64,000 nucleotides of DNA from assembly GCA_947564305.1 (NCBI GenBank), contig CANOBT010000012.1, positions 1 through 64,000 on the forward strand. The letters are read 5' to 3'. This document shows positions 56,070 to 64,000 of this stretch, piece after piece. This DNA comes from an uncultured Lachnospiraceae bacterium. GTDB lineage: Bacteria; Bacillota_A; Clostridia; Lachnospirales; Lachnospiraceae. Position 1 is the stretch's first letter; every line of letters begins with the position of its first letter. Below the pieces are notes generated by a model, which ran no database searches, was not told the DNA's origin, and saw nothing but the letters and a program-made list of their open reading frames with translations. The translations under genes were made by a program, and so were the position numbers.

Positions 56070-56106
56070 CAGGAGATTTTCTGAAATGAATACAGAAAAT
56101 CTCCTG
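56070..56106. repeat. 14-bp perfect inverted repeat in the Rpn leader
   Basis: CAGGAGATTTTCTG (56070-56083) and CAGAAAATCTCCTG (56093-56106) around a 9-nt loop. Another CAGAAAAT at 56041-56048 could pair with the left arm instead, so two mutually exclusive hairpins are possible. A small AGGAG/CTCCT hairpin lies at about 56017-56033. Confidence 0.7.
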
Positions 56107-56136
56107 ATAAATAACAACACAAAAAGGAGGTTTTTG

Positions 56137-57214
56137 ATGACAGTAAAGAAAAACGGAGTGATTGATTTACGTAATGAGAGAAGTCAGCGTAAAAATAGAG
56201 GAACGCACAACAAAAGAAAGTTACCTGAGAAAGCAGATATTGGAAAAAAGACCAACTCCTTAAAACCGCAAAAAGGAACTGTTATTTCAGGAAATGACAA
56301 GAAAGGAATTGTGGAAGGCAAGACAAACAGGAAATATAAGGACAGTGTTTTTGTCGATTTATTTTACGAGGATGAAACATCTAAAAAGAATCTGCTGAGT
56401 TTATAATGCTCTGCATGATACGGATTATCAAGATGTAACGTCTATCCATAAGGTTCGGATTGAAGATGTGTTATATAAAAATTTTAAAAATGATATCTCT
56501 TTTGAACTGGACGGGAAGGTGCTTGTTTTTGGCGAACACCAGAGTACTGTAAATGTGAACATGTCTCTGCGCTCTTTGATGTACTCGGGAAGGGCCTATG
56601 AACAACTGGTAGAGAAAAAAGCACGTTATAAGAAGAACCTTGTTAAGATTCCGGCACCGGAATTTTATACATTTTATAATGGAACAGAAGATTATCCATT
56701 AGAAAAAGAATTGTCTTTGTCAGAAGCATACATAGACCCGGCAAACGAAAATTCTATAGAATTAAAAGTAAAGGTCATCAATATTAATGCGGATAAATCG
56801 CATAAGATATTGGAGAAATGCAGAGTATTAAGGGAGTACAGCCAGTTTATTGATATGGTAAGGAAATATCCTGATGAAGAGGATTCGCTCAAGCGTGCAG
56901 TTAAAAAATGTATTGAGTGTGGAATTCTGGCAGATTATCTGGAACGAAAAGGGAGCGAGGTGGTAAATATGTTGATTGCAGAATACAGTTATGAAGAGGA
57001 TATTGAAGTAAAACAGCAGGAAGCATGGGAAGAAGCACTGCAGATTGGAGAAAAGGAAGGAGAAAAAAAGGGCGAAAAGAATGGCATCCTATTGGCCGGA
57101 AAAATCTTTCAGGAAATAGAGAAGGATCCAAATCTTACTAATCGTGAGATTTCAAAAAATATTGGCTGCAGCATCAGAAACGTCAAGGATGTACGGAAGG
57201 TATTTGGATTATAG
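56137..57214 (+). pseudogene. Rpn/PD-(D/E)XK transposase-like gene, frameshifted
   Basis: One ancestral gene now in two frames. The first part (56137-56406) has AAAAGGAGG ahead of its ATG and ends KYKDSVFVDLFYEDETSKKN. It hits a stop after LLSL. The next frame continues YNALHDTDYQDVTSIHKVRI and the second part, with ISFELDGKVLVFGEHQSTVN, a typical Rpn catalytic region (Asp, then ExQ-like EHQ). The C-terminus is a charged helix ending SKNIGCSIRNVKDVRKVFGL. The break fits loss of one TA from TATATAAT at about 56400-56407. Rpn proteins are recombination-promoting nucleases. Confidence 0.8.
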
Positions 57215-57455
57215 AAAACAGTATATTAAAAGGTAGGTGGTATGTGTCAGCAAATCTGTATAGGGTGTGTCAAAAAAACTGTGTAAGTAAATTGTCTGAA
57301 AATTTTCTTTGAACTGCTTGGATGCCTTGCTCAAAATGCCGGAAGCCAGTCAAGGCAAGGGTTTCCACCTTTACGGGCTTTTGGCATTTTGATATAATCC
57401 ATCATGGCGTTTCAGAGGAATTACACGCATAATCTGACGCACTCGGTAGGTGAAA
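57215..57455. other. Intergenic region with possible IS end remnant
   Basis: No gene is seen. GGTGTGTCAAAAAAACTGTG at about 57257-57277 resembles terminal repeats of IS256-type elements of Firmicutes. The matching end and a transposase are absent, so at most it is a remnant. Confidence 0.3.
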
Positions 57456-58044
57456 TTGATTCTCCGCGCACTGCACGGTCACTTCTTCTGCAAGCTGACG
57501 CACCATCTCCCACACCAACAGAATCCGGCTGCTTCCCCTACATAAATACAGCAGATAAATCTTTCAATTCCATTCCGACATTTTGAAGTATCTCACGGCA
57601 GATTGTGATGGTCTTCCCAGCTAATCCTGCTATCATTTCCTCAAACCGTTCCCTTGACAAATGATAAGACGATAAATCAAATCCAATCTCTATATCATCA
57701 TCAAAATTTTTTGCTATAGTAAAATGATGCTTTGCTTGCACTGCTTTCTCAACCAATGAGCATTCCAGACGTTTCCAATAAACTGTATTTCCTTTCGGCA
57801 GGTGAAGCTGTGCATGATGGATATCTGCAATAATGTCCTGATATATCCTCTGGCATGAAAGTCTTGCCCTCTTCTAACGGAATCGGGATATCTGACCCAC
57901 TAGCGTTCCCCCTCATCATTTACACAAACCGCTGACGTAAAGAATGCCTATCCCCATACGTACTGATATCCATCGGCTGCGGCCTTCCTCTCCAAGCATA
58001 CAGATGCTTGAGCAGCTTGTCCTTATGTCTATACTGATAATCAT
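57456..58044 (-). pseudogene. Decayed Hsp70-like copy 1
   Basis: The N-terminal end reads MIISIDIRTSCSSICMLGEE (loop residue G7 changed to R), then about 0.9 kb of the ATPase domain is deleted. The remainder matches the subdomain of the intact copies (AKNFDDDIEIGFDL; HLSRERFEEMIAGLAG), with a stop after AVFM where the adenosine-loop GGxSR should be. No Sel1 repeats remain. It is the downstream end of the Hsp70 cluster. Confidence 0.8.
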
Positions 58045-58147
58045 TATACCCTTCCTTCTCACTTTTTACATATATGCCAACAGCAATCGCCATATGCTGA
58101 TTTATAGAAATCAGCATCACTAATTAAGCCGGTAGTCTGCTTTCCTG

Positions 58148-58678
58148 CTACACACTTTTCTCATCCTTTGTATAAAGTATTATTTCCTGTCCACGCAGAA
58201 CTTCACCTTTGTAAAGATAGCCCGGACGGTATATTTCTGCTATATGGTCTACCAGATTCGGATCTTGTGTCGGCCTTGTATCAACGACTGTCTGTCTGCT
58301 GATGTCAAATCGCCCAGAATCTTCCAACACCTCCACACCCGATTTCTGCATAATTTTACCGATTTCCCGAAACTGATTTTCCACCAGTTTATTTATATTT
58401 GCATCATCCAGATTATTTTCTCTGATCCAATCCCTTTTCAAAAGCAGATTATCCCTCATAGTAATCAGGCTATGGATTAGCAGCAGAAGCTCTTCATGTG
58501 CAGCTTCCGCTGCTTTCTTCGCCTCATCCAGAAAAAACTGTTCCTCTAATTCCTTTTTCTGATCTTCTAATTCCTTCTTCTGCTTTTCAAACGCCTTTTT
58601 GCATTCATCTAATTCTTGTTCCAGTTTTCTATAATTCATCTGAAGATTTTTAAAAAGTTTCTTATGCCGTCCTCTCAT
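58148..58678 (-). CDS. GrpE-like nucleotide exchange factor
   Basis: A 176-residue protein with the GrpE layout. Residues 1-65 are a long coiled coil (DECKKAFEKQKKELEDQKKE). Residues about 65-120 form helices (LLLLIHSLITMRDNLLLKRD). The C-terminus is a beta wing with KIMQKSGVEVLEDSGRFDIS and RPGYLYKGEVLRGQEIILYT, which parallels GrpE KFGVEVI and GYTLNGRTIR. It is preceded by GGAGGAA. It lies among the Hsp70-Sel1 genes rather than with dnaK/dnaJ, so it probably serves these proteins. Divergent from housekeeping GrpE. Confidence 0.75.
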   Translation of the reverse strand: MRGRHKKLFKNLQMNYRKLEQELDECKKAFEKQKKELEDQKKELEEQFFLDEAKKAAEAAHEELLLLIHSLITMRDNLLLKRDWIRENNLDDANINKLVENQFREIGKIMQKSGVEVLEDSGRFDISRQTVVDTRPTQDPNLVDHIAEIYRPGYLYKGEVLRGQEIILYTKDEKSV

Positions 58679-58857
58679 TTATTCCTCCACTTTTAATTTC
58701 TGTTTCCAGTTTCCATCGCTTTTCTTTCTGCCCTTTTCATTTCCGGTCTCACGCTTCCTATTCCCTTAGCTTCAATTCAATCCCGATTTCTTTCAATTTA
58801 ATATCTTCCGACTGCTTTTCAATCACTGCATTACCAAGTTTATCTGTATTTCCCTCA

Positions 58858-59525
58858 ATTTTTTCTCTCCATCAATATCTCCTTGTTCCGCCGACTTTCT
58901 ATAACACTTGAATATCTGTGCATCGGCATCTCCCCGCCTTGCCTTTTTTAATATTGTTTGACTTCCTCTGTACATCCTTCGGGTATCTGTTCATAGAATT
59001 TTAAAGCTCCCTCTGCCACTGCAATTTCCAGATTCTCCGCGCACTGTACGGGGATGTTCCCTGCAAAACGGCGCACCATCTCCTGTACCAGCGGGACACG
59101 GCTGGTTCCCCCTACCATAAATACGGCAGATAAATCTTTCACCTCCACCCCTGCATCATGAAGGATTTCATAGCAGACATTGATTGTCTGCCCGACTAAT
59201 CCTGCTATCATTTCCTCAAACTGCTCCTTTGATAAATGATAAGGAACTAAATCGAACCCAATCTCTATACTTTCATCATATTTTTTCGCTATACTGAGAT
59301 GATGTTTTGCTTTCGCTGCATTTACTATTTTTTCTTTCTTCTTTTTTCCAAAAGATGCCGGATAGGTAATATATGTATTTTCTAGCGGCTCATCGCTTAC
59401 TTTTCTCACTCGCTCCTTCATATGACGAAAAAATGCGGTGTAGAAATCCTCCGGCACAAAACTGATATCTCCTAATCGTATGGGAATATTGAGTAGCTTG
59501 TACCTATATCTATACTTATTATCAT
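58858..59525 (-). pseudogene. Decayed Hsp70-Sel1 copy 2
   Basis: It starts MIISIDIGTSYS, then a deletion joins this out of frame to IPIRLGDISFVPEDFYTAFF. A second deletion (about 110 codons) removes the phosphate-2 region between AAKA and KHHLSIAKK. VFMVGGTSRVPLVQEM is kept. A stop follows EEVKQY, and one shifted frame still reads RRGDADAQ and KCYRKSAEQGDIDG, a single Sel1 remnant. The 58679-58857 stretch before the GrpE-like gene holds no clear gene. Confidence 0.78.
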
Positions 59526-59543
59526 AATCTACTCTTCCTTTCT

Positions 59544-61394
59544 TTATGTTACTGTTTTTAATTTCTTTTTCCAGGCTCTCGTCAGTCTTACAAACATCCC
59601 CTTTATATTTCCCTGCCGCGATGACTCTCGATACCACTTCACTGCCTCTTCCTCATTTGTAATCACACCGATTCCATTCTCATAGCATATCCCCAAATGA
59701 TATTGAGCGTCTGCATTTCCCTGCTCTGCTGATTTTCGATACCATTTAAATGCTTCTTTTTCATTTATCTCTATACCAATCCCACTTTCATAACATACTC
59801 CCATATGATATTGACCGGCTGCATTTCCTTGCTCCGCTGATCTTCGATACCACTTAAATGCTTCTTCTTTATCTTCTGCTACTCCCCATCCGTAACAATA
59901 GCAGTCCCCCAATCTATTCTGGGCTTCTCCATTTCCCTGTTCTGATGACCTTCTATACCATTTAAATGCTTCCTCTCTATTTATATCTACGCCTTTGCCT
60001 CTCTCATAGCATACTCCCAAATAATATTGACCGGCTGCGTTTCCCCGCTCTGCTGATTTTCGATACCATTTAACCGCTTCCTCTTTATTTATTTTTGTTC
60101 CCATACCTTTCTCATAACATCTTCCCAGATGATGCTGACCATCTGTATTTCCCTGTTCTGCTGACTTTCGATACCACCTAAATGCTTCTTCGTAATTTCT
60201 CTTAACTCCCTTACCACTTTCAAAAGAGAATCCCAAATTACATTGTGCAACTGCATCTCCGCGTACTGCCAATCGGAAATACTGCGCGGTTTCTTCCGAA
60301 CAGCCTTCTGGAATCTGACTATAGAATTTTAAAGCGCCCTCCGCCACTGCAAGCTCCAGATTCTCCGCGCACTGCACTGTCACTTCTCCTGCAAACTGAC
60401 GTACCATCTCCTGCACCAACGGAATCCGGCTGCTTCCCCCTACCATAAATACAGCAGATAAATCTTTCACTTCCATCCCGGCATTTTGAAGTATCTCACG
60501 GCAGATTGTAATAGTCTGTCCGGCTAATCCTGCTATCATTTCTCCAAACCGTTCCCTTGACAAATGATACGAAAACAAATCAAATCCTATCTCGATATCA
60601 TCATCAAAATTTTTTGCTGTGGTGAGATGGTGCTTTGCTTTCATTGCTTTCTCAGCCAATGAGCATTCCAGACGTTTCCAATAAGCTGTATTTTCCTTCG
60701 GCAGATGTAGTTGTGCACGGTGGATATCCGCAATAATGTCCTGATATATCATCCGGTCCATATCAATGCCGCCGCACCGCTCTATCCCGCATGACTGTGT
60801 GAGCAGTGTAAATCCTCCATTTTCATACTGAAGAAGAGACACGTCAAATGTCCCTCCTCCAAAATCATACACCAGGACATTCTGTCCATTTCTGATTGCC
60901 TTTTTTCCAAGAAAACTCATCGCAGCAGCCGAAGGCTCGTCTACCAGTTCTACCTGGAACAGCCCCGCCGCCTTTGCCGCTTTTAATATTTTCTCTCTCT
61001 TCCTTTTTCCAAAAGATGCCGGATAAGTAATGTATGCTATTTCAACCGACTCACTGTTCACTTTTTCCGCACACGCTTTCATGTGGCGGAAAAACGCCGT
61101 ATAAAAATCCTCCGACCGGAAAGACTTCTCCTCTCCTAACGGAATCGGGATATCTGACCCGATATCCCTTTTAAACTCCATACGAAACCTCCCTGGATTC
61201 TTTATTCGGCCGTTCATTGCCGCCTGCCCCACCAACAGTTCTCCCTCGTCATCTACACAAACTGCAGAAGGCAGGGAATATTTGCTCCCATACGTGCTGA
61301 TTCCCGTGCTGATATCCACCGGCTGAGGTTCTCCACCCTCACCAAGCATACAGATGCTTGAGTAGCTTGTACCTATGTCTATACTGATTATCAT
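59544..61394 (-). CDS. Hsp70-type ATPase fused to six Sel1 repeats
   Basis: A 616-residue protein. Residues 1-360 are an actin/Hsp70 ATPase domain: phosphate-1 DIGTSYSS (6-13), K75 (FKRDIG), E153 (VDEPSAAAM), phosphate-2 VYDFGGGTFD (175-184, D177 and T182) and adenosine loop FMVGGSSRIPL (316-326). These match DnaK D8, K70, E171, D194 and T199, so ATPase activity is plausible. There is no DnaK peptide-binding domain or lid; instead six 36-residue Sel1 repeats (about 379-594), such as GNAAGQYYLGVCYERGKGVD, follow. AAAGGAG precedes the ATG. It should be cytoplasmic, with Sel1 repeats binding partners. Confidence 0.9.
   Translation of the reverse strand: MIISIDIGTSYSSICMLGEGGEPQPVDISTGISTYGSKYSLPSAVCVDDEGELLVGQAAMNGRIKNPGRFRMEFKRDIGSDIPIPLGEEKSFRSEDFYTAFFRHMKACAEKVNSESVEIAYITYPASFGKRKREKILKAAKAAGLFQVELVDEPSAAAMSFLGKKAIRNGQNVLVYDFGGGTFDVSLLQYENGGFTLLTQSCGIERCGGIDMDRMIYQDIIADIHRAQLHLPKENTAYWKRLECSLAEKAMKAKHHLTTAKNFDDDIEIGFDLFSYHLSRERFGEMIAGLAGQTITICREILQNAGMEVKDLSAVFMVGGSSRIPLVQEMVRQFAGEVTVQCAENLELAVAEGALKFYSQIPEGCSEETAQYFRLAVRGDAVAQCNLGFSFESGKGVKRNYEEAFRWYRKSAEQGNTDGQHHLGRCYEKGMGTKINKEEAVKWYRKSAERGNAAGQYYLGVCYERGKGVDINREEAFKWYRRSSEQGNGEAQNRLGDCYCYGWGVAEDKEEAFKWYRRSAEQGNAAGQYHMGVCYESGIGIEINEKEAFKWYRKSAEQGNADAQYHLGICYENGIGVITNEEEAVKWYRESSRQGNIKGMFVRLTRAWKKKLKTVT
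60328..61394. repeat. Long direct repeat of the Hsp70 ATPase region, copy B
   Basis: Matches 62949-64000 with an offset of 2621 bp. About 60420-61240 appears identical base for base in what I compared; both flanks carry several substitutions. The 5' end of the second copy lies outside the window. Confidence 0.85.
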
Positions 61395-61534
61395 TAATCT
61401 ACTCCTTTGCTAATATTTATATTCATTTACTCTTTCCCCGCACTTATCAATGGGTGCTTTTCCTGTTCTGTCAGCTTTTCACGCCATATAACATCCTCAT
61501 AAAGTCCATCTAAACCAAATTTCTACTTATCCAA

Positions 61535-64000
61535 TCAAAAAAAGCCACGTATATAAGGATGTGTATAGCGCCCTTCGTTGAACCCATATGCCTTTCTATA
61601 TCCTTCTATTCTTTCTAATTTTACTTTTAAAACCATGACATTTTTTCTTTCCAAACCCCACACCAAATTCTGCATATCTTTTATAGCATCTTTTGCTCTT
61701 GGAGAAAGACCACTCACCTCTCTTTCCATCTTATATAGTTTTAAAAGATATAAAACCATTTTCTCGCTCGTACCTGAACTCTTTAACGCAACAGGATGCT
61801 TGTATTTAATCAAAATACCGATTGACATACACACAATATCAGCATAACGATAATCAGCTCCTCTAAATACTCCTGGTGCTCTTAAAACCTCCATATAACA
61901 ATTCAGTGCTTTCTCTACATTTTTCTCTACACCTCTGCCAAAGAGATAACATTCCCCAAGATAATATTCTATCTCCCAGTCTCCTAATTCTGCTAATTTT
62001 TGACAGCATTTTACCTCTTCTTTTTCATTTGCACTAAAGTTTCTCGCTCTTTCATAGTAGAAACCGCCTCGAATCCTTCCTTCTTTTACGTAATAATCTC
62101 CAATCCGAAGTATTACATCTATATTACAAGGCTCTGCAAGTCTGGTGACGCCTGTATTCACTATTTCTGCTCCGAGCTCTGCCAATTCGTAATAGTTACT
62201 ATAACAGTATTCTACTGCCCACTTTTCATCTTTCTCTACTCCAATTCCATAATAAAAACGGTCTCCAACATAATGCAGCATTTCCAGATAAAGTTTCCGA
62301 TGAAAGGACTTCTTTTTCCAGAAAGCCCTTTTTGCATCATATTTTTTCACAAAGACGTCCTTTACGTTATCACGTAACCAGTAAAAGAACACATCTTCTT
62401 TTATTTTTGCATACCACATTCCTGCTTCTCTTTCATTTTTATCTACACCTGCCCCATCATAATAACAATCTCCGAGACGATACAACGCATAAATAAAAAA
62501 AATACCTTCTAGTGAAAAGTCTTCTTGTAAATATCGTTCTTCTCTCTCTGCATCCGCACATCTCCTATAACACTTTACTGCCTCTTCTTTATTCACCTCT
62601 GTGCCTATACCATTCTCATAGCAATATCCCAAAATACATTGCGCATTTACCTCTCCCTGTTCTGCTAACTTCCGACTCCATTTTACTGCTTCCGCCGCAC
62701 CCTTCTCTGTTGCTGTCCTATTGAGGAAGTAATACACCAACTTATATTGGGCCTCCCTATGTCCCTGTCTTGCTGACCTTTGATACCATTTTATTCCTTC
62801 CTCTTCGCTCTCTTCGATTCCATTGCCAGATAAGTAACTATCTCCCAAGTGAAATTGTGCGTCTGCATCTCCCCATCTTGCCAATCGGAAATACTGTGCG
62901 GTTTCCTCCGAACATCCCTCTGGAATCTGCATCTGCTGCCCATAAAATTTTAAAGCGCCCTCCGCCACTGCAAGCTCCAGATTCTCCGCGCACTGCACGG
63001 GCACTTCTCCTGCAAATTGACGCACCATCTCCTGCACCAACGGAATCCGGCTGCTTCCCCCTACCATAAATACAGCAGATAAATCTTTCACTTCCATCCC
63101 GGCATTTTGAAGTATCTCACGGCAGATTGTAATAGTCTGTCCGGCTAATCCTGCTATCATTTCTCCAAACCGTTCCCTTGACAAATGATACGAAAACAAA
63201 TCAAATCCTATCTCGATATCATCATCAAAATTTTTTGCTGTGGTGAGATGGTGCTTTGCTTTCATTGCTTTCTCAGCCAATGAGCATTCCAGACGTTTCC
63301 AATAAGCTGTATTTTCCTTCGGCAGATGTAGTTGTGCACGGTGGATATCCGCAATAATGTCCTGATATATCATCCGGTCCATATCAATGCCGCCGCACCG
63401 CTCTATCCCGCATGACTGTGTGAGCAGTGTAAATCCTCCATTTTCATACTGAAGAAGAGACACGTCAAATGTCCCTCCTCCAAAATCATACACCAGGACA
63501 TTCTGTCCATTTCTGATTGCCTTTTTTCCAAGAAAACTCATCGCAGCAGCCGAAGGCTCGTCTACCAGTTCTACCTGGAACAGCCCCGCCGCCTTTGCCG
63601 CTTTTAATATTTTCTCTCTCTTCCTTTTTCCAAAAGATGCCGGATAAGTAATGTATGCTATTTCAACCGACTCACTGTTCACTTTTTCCGCACACGCTTT
63701 CATGTGGCGGAAAAACGCCGTATAAAAATCCTCCGACCGGAAAGACTTCTCCTCTCCTAACGGAATCGGGATATCTGACCCGATATCCCTTTTAAACTCC
63801 ATACGAAACCTCCCTGGATTCTTTATTCGGCCGTTCATTGCCGCCTGCCCCACCAACAGTTCTCCCTCGTCATCCACACAAACCGCTGAAGGCAGAGAAT
63901 ATTTACTCCCATACGTGCTGATTCCCGTGTTGATATCCACCGGCTGAGGTCTTCCATCCTCTCCAAGCATACAGATGCTTGAGTAGCTTGTACCTATATC
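61535..64000 (-). CDS. Hsp70-type ATPase fused to long divergent Sel1/TPR region (5' end cut)
   Basis: The gene runs off the window; 821 residues are visible from DIGTSYSSICMLG, with probably five residues missing. Its ATPase domain is nearly identical to that of the gene at 59544-61394, with the same catalytic Lys, Glu, Asp and Thr. The C-terminal 450 residues are different: a few recognisable Sel1 units (WGDADAQFHLGDSYLSGNGI; VNAQCILGYCYENGIGTEVN; RLGDCYYDGAGVDKNEREAG; EIEYYLGECYLFGRGVEKNV) are spaced by longer divergent segments rich in Tyr/Phe. It ends in YTHPYIRGFF. It probably recognises a different partner. Confidence 0.88.
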   Translation of the reverse strand, partial: DIGTSYSSICMLGEDGRPQPVDINTGISTYGSKYSLPSAVCVDDEGELLVGQAAMNGRIKNPGRFRMEFKRDIGSDIPIPLGEEKSFRSEDFYTAFFRHMKACAEKVNSESVEIAYITYPASFGKRKREKILKAAKAAGLFQVELVDEPSAAAMSFLGKKAIRNGQNVLVYDFGGGTFDVSLLQYENGGFTLLTQSCGIERCGGIDMDRMIYQDIIADIHRAQLHLPKENTAYWKRLECSLAEKAMKAKHHLTTAKNFDDDIEIGFDLFSYHLSRERFGEMIAGLAGQTITICREILQNAGMEVKDLSAVFMVGGSSRIPLVQEMVRQFAGEVPVQCAENLELAVAEGALKFYGQQMQIPEGCSEETAQYFRLARWGDADAQFHLGDSYLSGNGIEESEEEGIKWYQRSARQGHREAQYKLVYYFLNRTATEKGAAEAVKWSRKLAEQGEVNAQCILGYCYENGIGTEVNKEEAVKCYRRCADAEREERYLQEDFSLEGIFFIYALYRLGDCYYDGAGVDKNEREAGMWYAKIKEDVFFYWLRDNVKDVFVKKYDAKRAFWKKKSFHRKLYLEMLHYVGDRFYYGIGVEKDEKWAVEYCYSNYYELAELGAEIVNTGVTRLAEPCNIDVILRIGDYYVKEGRIRGGFYYERARNFSANEKEEVKCCQKLAELGDWEIEYYLGECYLFGRGVEKNVEKALNCYMEVLRAPGVFRGADYRYADIVCMSIGILIKYKHPVALKSSGTSEKMVLYLLKLYKMEREVSGLSPRAKDAIKDMQNLVWGLERKNVMVLKVKLERIEGYRKAYGFNEGRYTHPYIRGFF
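62949..64000. repeat. Long direct repeat of the Hsp70 ATPase region, copy A
   Basis: Partner of 60328-61394. The identical core corresponds to about 63041-63861; outside it, differences cluster near the codons for GEVPV/GEVTV and the N-terminal PSAVCVDDEG segment. Confidence 0.85.

Noticed and set aside
61395..61534. Short frame ending EKLTEQEKHPLISAGKE between the two Hsp70-Sel1 genes
   Set aside because: It lacks a start and RBS and is under 30 residues; it may be the tail of a lost gene but cannot be supported.

Overview
The window looks like a chromosomal segment of a Gram-positive anaerobe of the Clostridia, most likely a Lachnospiraceae gut bacterium. This rests on the Na+-type V-ATPase operon in Enterococcus hirae ntp order, the large SRP RNA with an Alu domain, an Amt-PII fusion, DUF4340/GldG-type ABC genes, a VanW protein, strong AGGAGG ribosome sites and mid-range GC. 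Nearly all genes are on the minus strand. Plus-strand genes are the SRP RNA, a DUF6128-like gene, a LytTR two-component pair, a coiled-coil protein and a broken Rpn-type gene.

Layout. 1-6.6 kb: zinc-ribbon membrane protein, a Gld-like ABC exporter operon (ATPase, permease, GldG-like, DUF4340) and a voltage-gated K+ channel. 6.6-15.5 kb: nine-gene V-ATPase operon ntpFIKECGABD, whose rotor subunit keeps every Na+ ligand known from E. hirae; a three-hairpin segment splits the operon before ntpA. 15.6-20.7 kb: trmL, aminotransferase, Lrp regulator, AIR-synthase-like, VanW and a 33-residue membrane peptide. 20.9-25.7 kb: SRP RNA convergent with tadA, DUF6128-like protein, dGTPase, HTH-acidic protein. 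25.9-32.4 kb: KtrAB K+ uptake, AgrAC-like pair, Amt-PII with a two-hairpin leader. 32.4-36.9 kb: VanY, phosphopantetheinyl transferase, degenerate GGDEF-EAL protein, coiled-coil protein. 36.9-42.3 kb: sugar isomerase and rhamnulokinase under an AraC-type regulator with a visible direct-repeat site, plus an orphan ParA and an alarmone-hydrolase-like HD protein. 42.3-49.2 kb: RND pump with a 380-residue coiled-coil insert, hflX, mnmM, TPR lipoprotein. 49.3-54.5 kb: two P1B metal ATPases around an ArsR/SmtB sensor, with a SmtB-like operator. 54.5-57.2 kb: metallophosphoesterase and a frameshifted Rpn-type nuclease gene.

57.4-64 kb is the most unusual part. It holds two long genes that join an Hsp70/DnaK-type ATPase domain directly to Sel1 repeats, with no DnaK substrate-binding domain; a GrpE-like exchange factor; and two decayed Hsp70-like copies. 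The two long genes share about 0.8 kb of apparently identical DNA, which points to recent duplication or gene conversion. No DnaJ is visible. I read this as a specialised Hsp70-GrpE module in which Sel1 repeats replace the usual peptide-binding domain. Its function is unknown.

Most functional calls rest on protein motifs read by eye. Promoters, operators and terminators are read from sequence only.
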